From contig CAKMRJ010004445.1 in NCBI GenBank assembly GCA_928212115.1, positions 3,376,661-3,440,660 of the forward strand: a DNA stretch of 64,000 nt, given 5' to 3'. Of the stretch, positions 56,836 through 64,000 are shown piece by piece. Position 1 is the stretch's first letter, and each line of letters begins with the position of its first letter. The notes under the pieces were generated by a model. That model made no database searches. It was not told the origin of the DNA and saw only the letters and a program-made list of their open reading frames with translations. The translations under genes were made by a program, and so were the position numbers. The DNA comes from Lactuca virosa (lineage: Eukaryota > Streptophyta > Magnoliopsida > Asterales > Asteraceae).

Positions 56836-57199
56836 TGTTGGTGCATGGAAATGCTCCACAAATAATGAGTGTTTATTAGGTTGTATTTTCCCTTATTGTA
56901 TTTTAGGTGTATTTACTCTCCCTCATATATAAAGGGAGAGGTGGTCACTTTTTATGTATTATTATGCACTTTTCTAGCAATGTAATCCTAGAGGGAGAGA
57001 AAGTTGGTGGGTTCTCCCACCCAGGGAGAGTTTCTCTCCCACCATGTTCTTCATGAATATCAATATTATTCTCTCTTTGTTCTTAGCCTATTTTATGAAC
57101 TCATAATATGTTCTTCGTGTTCCTACTTACAAAAACACGATTAATCTCGAGATATCCTTCTTCCGCACTCACCGTTCGTTATAAAAATGGGCCTCTACA
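56836..57199 (+). repeat. Element I, 3' LTR
   Basis: 364 bp, matching the 5' LTR at about 98 percent by eye. Confidence 0.92.
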
Positions 57200-59458
57200 G
57201 TTCCGTACATATAAAGAACACCGAAATCCGAGTTATAACGAAGAAGTTATGGCCCGTTGAAGTTTCCCGACAAAACCAACACGACACTAGGCGACGTAAA
57301 TAGTGAATTTACGATAGAGTGCTTTTTAGCCTTAGTAATCTAAAAGAAAAGTTGTAGTATACGTTAAACCGAGAGCGAGCATAAAAAGAACGCCCAAATC
57401 TGACTTCGTGTGAGGAAGTTATGATTTTTTCTAAGATTTGGCCTAGCAGTGCACGACCCGAAACTTAAATTTTAGATCGAGCGGTTTTTGGCCAACACGA
57501 CCTAAATGAGAATTGAAGATCTCATTAATAGGAGTTCAACGATAAAAAGATAGACGAAAACGGAGTCCGTATGTAGAAGTTACGAATTTTTCGCAGTCGT
57601 TTAACAATATAATCTCCTCATACTGTTAAATTTAAAATCAGTCAAGAATTAGCCGACGAAGTCAAAAGGAAAGTTGTAGATCTTATTTTTACCTATGCGT
57701 GGATATAAAGAATGTCAAAATCGGAGCTCGTATGCGAAAGTTATGCATTTTTGAAAATCGGTTGTTTTGCCCCCTATGTTCGGCGCCACGTGTCAGCACC
57801 AGACGAAGCCTTGGAGCCTACGCAACACAACGACGTGGAGAGAGGCACCATGACGTGGTGACGCTCCAGGCAGCCTATAAATATAGGTAACGGGGCTGCC
57901 TCATTCCTCACACCTTCAATCCCTTCTTTCTCTCTCTAGAAACTTTCTCTAAGCCTCCCTAACCCCCCAAAGCCTAGGGTAACTCCCTAGCACGAGGCGG
58001 AAGCCCCGGAGTGCCTGACGGCTCCGAAAAGAAGAGCCTTCGGCTCAGAAATTCTGCTTCGACGGAGCCCGGTTTTGAGAAAAACCCGCTGTAAGTGAGC
58101 TACGCCTATCCTATCTTTAGTATAACTTATGTTTCAATATAGTATCATTATTATGGACCTATAAATAAGATTTATCAGTGGTTCAAAGTCGTTATACTAA
58201 TTGATCTATTTACGGGAATGATGTCTAGGCTGTGATTTAGTGAGGTGTTTAAAGTGGGATTTCCAAACAGTATACTTCGTATACCAAACGGACCCTACCT
58301 CCGATATGATCCTACCTGGTTGTTCCTTACTTGATAGATCATGAAGTAGACTTTGAGTTAATGATGAATCTAGACTAATAATTAGTCGCAATAAAGATTA
58401 GACTAAAACTTAGCGTAATAATGCTAGGTTTCGTCGAAGGAAAATAAAATCGTTAGAAACGAAGCGCTGCCCGAGTTTGGAATCATCACTTTAACAAGTG
58501 AGTGCATAGTTACTTTCATCTTACACATAGATATGAAGTATTTTATATAAATTATGTGGTATGTGTGCATATAGCCTGTATACTTGCTATCTATGCTGGA
58601 TGAACGATTTTATACATGTTTTAAATGATTTAAACTGTATATGTATTTTATATCTACGAATATGTTGGGTGAAACATGGGTAGATGAATGATGAGAGATG
58701 AAAGATGATATGAGTGAACAGTGGCAACTATAGACTTAGTGCCTAATAAATAACATCGGCAGCTATGGACTTAGTGCCTATTGAATAAATGCTGGTAGCT
58801 ATGTACTTAGTACCTGATAGATAAACTTCGGTAGCTATGGACTTATTACCTATTAGATAAACACTGGTAGCTATGGATTTAGTACCGGATCAATGAACTT
58901 TAGCAGCTATGGAATTAGTGCTTTACGAATAAGCATTGGCAGCTATGGACTTAGTGCATGTCATATAAACCCTGGAAGCAATGGACTTCGAAATGAGTGA
59001 ATGCAGGATAGATGATTCTTAGGGTAGATCCTAAAGAGTAATGAAGATAATGGGGATGGGTAATTAGGTTGATTGTTTGATGTTTAAACATAATAATTAT
59101 ATTATTGTGGGTTGAAAACCCTACGTACTCACCAGGTTTCCTAACCTGACCCACTCAAGCTTATTTGTATCACAGGTGTCGATATGAAGTTACATTACAT
59201 TGAGAGATTAAAGAGATGTAGATCACTAGTGTAAATGAATGTAAGTTCTGTTTATGCTTATGTTTCTGTATTGATGATGACATCCCGAATGTTTTAAAAT
59301 GAATAAAATATATTTCTTAGGAAATTCTTTGATAACGTATTTATCATGTTTTTCTGGGAACAAATTCCGCAATACTTTTATTTAAAATATTACTCTGATT
59401 TTCAAATAAAGCATAAACAAAATCGGTCTTTTCTGGCCGTGAAAATGGGGATGTCACA

Positions 59459-59847
59459 CTGAAACACAACACAAAAATCATCAGATACTCGCTTGAGCAT
59501 GCTCACAGTCAATCACTCATCCCTACTTGTTCCTTAGCATCCTAAGGATTCTTACTTGGGTGGCATACAGATCCGGTGCTTTCAGTAGTACGGGCCCAAT
59601 ACTACCTTCCACACCAACCTGTAGTCATCCCAAGTCCTCCTCCTAGGGTTCTAATTCACAAATATTGTATCTCTCACAAATATCAAGATACTCTCTCAGT
59701 AGGCTACTCATATGATCATCTAGGTGTCTCATCCTAGATTATCTCTCGACTCAGAACTCAGCACATACTCAGAGCAAATAACAGATAACATTGATCAAAA
59801 GCATCTCCTAGGCTAAGGCATCACAAATCAGGCAACTCTAGCCCTAA
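59459..59847 (-). other. Element D 5' leader segment with GGGCCC hairpin
   Basis: It continues D beyond E and aligns with A's leader (from 26090). The hairpin is GTAGTA (59585-59590), loop with GGGCCC, TACTAC (59600-59605). Element F interrupts it after CCTAA (59843-59847), so D's PBS and 5' LTR lie outside the window. Confidence 0.8.
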
Positions 59848-61316
59848 TGTAACACCCGTGTTTCTAGGAAAGGCATTAATATTGATGTAATAGTCTAGGT
59901 CAACCTTTGTAACTCATTTTGAAGAAATGAAAAGGAATTATGTGAATATTATGTGAATTATATGTTTTATGCTTAATTATTAAGATTTAATTAATTAAGA
60001 ATAAAAATGAGCGTCGAAAATAAATATTAGATAAAGCCGATATCTACTAAGAAAGTTGTAGTGGTCGTGACAAGGATTCCGGATATATAAAGAATACCGA
60101 AATCCGAGTTATAACGAAGAAGTTATGACATGTCGAAGTTTCGCGACAAAACTGGCACGGTGCTGAATGACGTAAAAAGTGAGTTTTTGATAAACTACTT
60201 TTTAGCCTTAGTGATCTAAACGAAAGTCGTAGTGTTCGTTAAACCGAGAGTATGTATAAAAAGAACGCCCAAATCTGACTTCGTATGAATAAGTTATGAT
60301 TTTTCTAAGTTTCAGCTTAGCAGTAGACAGCTAAAAACTCGAATTTTAGATCGAGTGATTTTTAGCCGACACAACCCTAAATGAGAATCGAAGGTCTCGT
60401 TAATAGTAGCGCAACGGTAAAAAGACAGACGAAAACGGATGTCGGATGAAGAAGTTATGATTTTTAACGGATTTCATGTCACGGTCTTTTAAAAATAATA
60501 ATATAAAAATTAATATCAAATTTAGCCGACGAAGTCTAAGCAAAAGTTGTAGAGCGTAATTTTACCTACGCGTGTATATAAAGAACGTCAAAAACGGAGC
60601 CCGTATGCGAAAGTTATGGATTTTAGAAGTTATGGCACAAAAATCGAGAAAAAAAATGCTAAATCCGAGAAATTTCGTATGGTGAGACTTCGGCCACGTC
60701 ATCTTCGCTCCATGCGCGCCACGTGTCCGAAACTGCTGAGTCACCTAGGCCAGCTGGCGAGGCGTGTCGCATTCCCTCGCATCCGAAGTGCGGTCCAATA
60801 GGAGTCCGACGCGTGACCTTTTTGACGTGTCCGAGCTTCGCAAGGTGCACCACGTTCCACCCCTCGGACCCTAGACCTCGGTCCAATAAGAGGCAGCCAG
60901 CTGAACCCTCGCATGTGCGAGCCATCACCCTCCCCTTCGCATCTGCTGCCGCGTGGAGTCTTCTCAGCCGTCCGATCAGAAGCCTCGCCCCTATAAATAG
61001 AAGGGTGCGAGACCTCCCGGGGAGAATTTAGAAAATTGTCATTTTACACCCCTAAACCCATATTTCTTTCATTCCAACTTCCCCCAAAACCCCAGTATCA
61101 TACCAAACACCCGAAACACATTCTGAAGTACCCGAGAAGCCCGAGAAATTTATCTTTTCGGTTTTGAAGCCCAACCCCTCGTAGAGCCCGGTTTCTCAAT
61201 AAAACTCCCGGTTTTATTAGAAACGATCGTTTTAGGAAACGAAGTGCTGCCCGATTATCATTAAATCAAGTGAGTGTGTAGTAACTTTCATCTTACACCT
61301 AGATATGAAATATTTT
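59848..61316 (+). repeat. Element F, 5' LTR, first segment
   Basis: LTR sequence up to GATATGAAATATTTT, where G starts. B's LTR continues from the equivalent point with GATATGAAGTATTTTCC, which supports an insertion here. Confidence 0.85.
60992..61000 (+). promoter_or_regulatory. TATA-like box of element F LTR
   Basis: CCCCTATAAATAGAAGGG matches the B LTR box exactly. Confidence 0.62.
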
Positions 61317-61990
61317 TGTGAGTACAAGATCTATGCGCAGGGACAAGGTTTGAAAACTCAAACCTTGAGTGAATGCTTGAGATCAATGTCTGCTTGATAA
61401 TGGATATTCAAGTCTAGACTGGAAAGACCAGTCAAGTCTTAGATGATCAGTTCAACAAATGATCAAGACATTTATTGAGAGCAAGTAGATAATGATCAAG
61501 GTAAAGTTAATAAATGAAGAACAAGAAGAATGTTTTAATGTGATAAGAGTAAATGCCAAAAGTAAGTGAAAGATCCGTAGTTGACTTGTATTGAAAGCTC
61601 CTATTTAAAAGAGTGAATGTTAGAACGAATTAACCCATATGTTTACATAAGACCGGACAAAAGACATAAGTCTGACATTATGATTGTCCTAAAGCAACTT
61701 TAGACTAAGTCCTATGAAACGTTACATAAAATACAAGACAAAAGTAATAAATGCACTAAAGACAGAAAGACTTCATTCCGGACAAGTATTATTCCGGAGA
61801 TGAAAGTTTGATCCGGATCAGCATACATCCCGGACTTCAGGATTAGCTCCGGAATGTGTTCCTCTTCAAAATACTTCTCCTCTTCTTTTCTCCAGCTCCG
61901 GACAGGTTCCGGATTAGTTTTCCTTTCGGAACCAACACACTTCGGAATATGTACTTAGGATTGCTAGAGGTTCACTTTCAGGTTCCAACA
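61317..61990 (-). repeat. Element G, 3' LTR
   Basis: TG...CA ends on the minus strand. It carries many TCCGGA(A) words, as does the adjoining ORF region. Confidence 0.8.
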
Positions 61991-62003
61991 ATCTCCCCCT
62001 AAG
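61991..62003 (-). other. Element G polypurine tract
   Basis: On the minus strand CTTAGGGGGAGAT directly before TGTTGG. Confidence 0.85.
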
Positions 62004-62025
62004 TGAACTTAGCAATCCAGCAAGC

Positions 62026-64000
62026 TTAATTCATTTCTTCCTTGATGAAGGTGTATGCTCTGAACAACCATTCACGCACCGCAATGTACCAAGTCAGTTG
62101 ACTTACAAACTTTGCCTTAACCTCTTCCGGAGCATCAGACTTGGACGCCCGGGATATGAACTTCTTCAAAGCTTTGGTAGGTACTAGGTGTTTGTCAAGG
62201 ACTCGGAATAAGTCCTTCTTGTTTGTTCTTCTGGTGGTGTAGACAAACCCTAGAACCGGTTCTTCAATCGGACCATCTGCAAGAATTTTAGCTTCCGGAA
62301 GAACAAAGTCGATCTTTGCAACGAATTGTTCGGTTCCGTAGAGGTGAGCAAGTTCGTAATCACAGCGGCAGAACTCAGCAACATAATCTTTGAGAAAGCT
62401 GAGAGTTGCGTGGTAGGCACCCATACTGATGTCATCCTTTTGATTTTCTCTGAAGTAAGCAGCTAGGGTAAGGATGTCGTTCGGAATCATTGAAGGAAAA
62501 TCCGCATCAGTAACGATCCGGGCAGTTGGCTTGTTCCGGAGGAGATGGAAATGGAATAGAGGACAGTTCAGCTCAAATTTTACTAAAATTTTTCTTCCAA
62601 AGCCTTGAACTTTGGTGATCCTCTTTCTTGTCCATACTTCCTTGAAGGGTTGAGCATTCTTTGCATAGAAGGTTTTGAGCCTTTCACGCTCTGTCTGGAT
62701 GATCACTTCCGGATTATCGGTTGGGTGGAGCGGAGCAAATTTCATATAGAATTTACTGTAAGGAGAGAGCGGAAGATCCAGTTGATCACTGTTATTTGTG
62801 GGAAGGTCATAGTAGAGTGTTGGGATGATTTTCTGTGCTTGAAGGATGCCTTCACGGCAAAGAGGAGAGATGCCACGCATCGGATCGGGATTGTCTTTTA
62901 AAGCTTGAATCTGGATGCTGTCCTCTAGTGCCTTATGAATTTCCTCCTCAGACCATCCATATTTTTTGTTTGAGAGGAGGTCCGGAGTGGAAGGCTTGTT
63001 GTTCGGAAGTCATCGGTTTCTTCCCTTTGTCTTTCTGAAGCGCATCAATGACCATCTTCATGTTCTCATCAATGATGAATTCCGGAGTGGGAGTTGGAAG
63101 CGGTTGTTCCGAAATTTCATATGGGGTCCGGAAAGGAGAGCCCTGGTCGATTGGGGCTATTTTTGGTTCCGGAATGGGAGTGGGAGACAGCACATAGGGA
63201 GTGGCTCGGAAGGCTTGAGCTGTAAGGAATGATTTTGCCTTATCCATTTTGACGGCCATTTCAAAAGCGTCCGGAAGAGAGGATAGCCAGGAGACTGCGG
63301 TCCAGATCCTCTTTTGTTCCTCAGTTAACTCCTTCGGAGTAGTCAACTTTGGAGCTTGAAGACCAAGAACTCCGTTGGGAGCTTCATCTGGAATGTATAC
63401 TTCATTATCTTCATCACCTTCGCTTACTTCAGTGATTCCCAGGATTCCGGAGACGATTTGAACATCTTCATTTTCGGAATTGAGGTCCTCATCCCTGAGT
63501 GTGAATTTCGAGGCTGGTTCCCATCTTCTACTTGGGCCTTCTCTCCCTCTTGCATCGGTGAACCTTGAGACCGGTGCAAGAGTCAAGTCTTCTTTGATAT
63601 CATCAAGTTTGGAGAAAACCTTCTGAAGTCCTGTGGAGAGTTGAAGAGTAAGAGTATCATAGGCTTCGGCAGTGGGAGCTTGTTCGGAGAGATGCTTGAA
63701 TGTTCTGCTGAGGATGGCAATCATCTCATCAAACTTCCTGTTCGGAACATCAACAATGTTCCAAGTTGATCGCAGGAGTTTGATGAGGACTTTTTGAATA
63801 ATGAGGTTCATCTCATCCTTCTTCCGGATCTCCTTCTCCAGTCGTTGAATTTGTTTCTCATGACGAACATGAGTCTTCTTGATTAGGTCATTGGTGGCGG
63901 ACACCAGATCGTCATGAACCTTTGAGCATTGAGGAGATGGTGTGTTGAGATAATTTTCAACAAGAGCGTCATACTTGGAGTCAAGTTGCTCAACTGTGTG
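62026..64000 (-). pseudogene. Element G extra 3' ORF of unknown function, one frameshift
   Basis: The C-terminal part (62026-62880, 284 residues from an internal Met) and the upstream part (62948 to the window edge) are open in different frames. The reading frame of the C-terminal part continues upstream through YGWSEEEIHKALEDSI, so one frame change near 62980 explains the break. The upstream part has a charged coiled-coil-like segment (HEKQIQRLEKEIRKKDEMN), an acidic middle and Pro-rich stretches. The C-terminal part is globular-looking, with Tyr/Phe-rich segments and no obvious transmembrane helix. No GAG, RT or integrase motif is present. I do not recognise a family; the position matches the envelope-like or accessory ORF of Sireviruses. 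Confidence 0.65.

Larger units (their letters stand above)
53629..57199 (+). mobile_element. Element I: non-autonomous Copia-like LTR element, 3.6 kb
   Basis: Two LTRs of exactly 364 bp (53629-53992, 56836-57199) begin TGTTGGTGCATGG and end CTCTACA; TSD GTTCC lies at 53624-53628 and 57200-57204. By eye the LTRs differ at about eight positions (2 percent). A PBS (TTGGTATCAGAGC) follows the first LTR and AGGGAGAGAA precedes the second. The 2.84-kb interior shows no gag or pol. Orientation from PBS and polypurine tract is plus. Confidence 0.9.
49652..59458 (+). mobile_element. Element E: non-autonomous large-LTR retrotransposon, same family as H
   Basis: LTRs are 49652-51971 (2320 bp) and 53505-59458 (about 2.38 kb after removing element I). 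The internal region is 1533 bp without gag-pol. The TSD is TTGAA (49647-49651) against CTGAA (59459-59463), one mismatch. It interrupts D just upstream of its gag ATG. PBS, leader hairpins and polypurine tract match H. Confidence 0.9.
53505..59458 (+). repeat. Element E, 3' LTR, interrupted by element I
   Basis: The LTR is 53505-53628 plus 57205-59458. The inserted element I and its second GTTCC copy lie between. It ends GGGGATGTCACA. Confidence 0.9.
59848..64000 (+). mobile_element. Element F: B-family Ty3 LTR retrotransposon, partial
   Basis: It begins TGTAACACCCGTGTTTCTAGG, the reverse-oriented terminus of element B's LTR, and follows B's LTR to 61316, including the quasi-repeat array (anchors 60122, 60293, 60454, 60613) and a TATA-like TATAAATAG at 60992. 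There element G is inserted. The remainder lies outside the window. Confidence 0.85.
61317..64000 (-). mobile_element. Element G: Copia LTR retrotransposon with extra 3' ORF, partial
   Basis: Its 3' LTR (minus strand) is 61317-61990, 674 bp, starting TGTTGGAACCTG and ending CTTGTACTCACA. The polypurine tract CTTAGGGGGAGAT abuts it (61991-62003). The sequence upstream of this tract, from 62026 to the window edge, is a long protein-coding region that is not pol. This arrangement, with a large extra ORF between pol and the 3' LTR, recalls Sirevirus-type Copia elements. The 5' part is outside the window. Confidence 0.78.

Overview
The window is plant nuclear DNA made entirely of nested transposable elements. 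I found no host gene, rRNA, tRNA or CRISPR array. The element types (CACTA transposase, Tekay/Del-like Ty3/gypsy chromoviruses, Copia elements, non-autonomous LTR elements) point to a flowering plant. The very frequent palindrome ACTCG-N-CGAGT inside LTRs recalls lettuce (Lactuca, Asteraceae) repeats; that genus guess is from memory and is only moderately secure.

Layout, read from LTR ends and target-site duplications (TSDs). Level 0 is a broken CACTA tnp2 transposase (680-2090). Level 1 is Ty3 element D (minus strand), inserted at 2091 and running past the right edge. Level 2, inside D: Ty3 element A (3860-37876, minus, in D's 3' LTR), decayed Copia element J (41014-48148, plus, in D's protease region), non-autonomous element E (49652-59458, plus, in D's leader) and Ty3 element F (59848 to beyond the edge, plus, in D's leader). 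Level 3: Ty3 elements B (4653-14266, minus) and C (27562-36995, plus) in A's two LTRs, non-autonomous H (16745-23365, plus) in A's RNase H, small non-autonomous Copia-like I (53629-57199) in E's 3' LTR, and Copia element G (61317 to the edge, minus) in F's 5' LTR.

The Ty3 elements A, B, C and D share the order gag, zinc knuckles, aspartic protease, reverse transcriptase, RNase H, integrase and a C-terminal chromodomain-like tail. All have frameshifts or stops; C is the most intact. H and E have 2.3-2.6 kb LTRs around about 1.5 kb with no gag-pol. They share LTR architecture and the PBS-proximal leader with B, so B/F-type elements are their likely helpers.

Most notable observations: (1) B and C, of different families and opposite orientation, sit at the same nucleotide (793) of A's two LTRs with the same TSD CTTTG; (2) a 60-74 nt GT...AG intron-like insert separates gag from protease in A and C, is exonised in D and is absent from B; (3) a hairpin with a self-complementary GGCC loop, like a retroviral dimerisation site, lies in the leaders of A, C, D, H and E; (4) J has nearly identical LTRs but a ruined interior full of perfect hairpins, including families with constant loops and different but still paired stems; (5) the B/F/H/E LTRs carry four quasi-repeats about 160 bp apart; (6) the C LTR has a tandem array with palindromes spaced exactly 21/30 bp; (7) G carries an extra long ORF next to its 3' LTR. 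Coordinates and pairings were read by eye; identities and ages are estimates.
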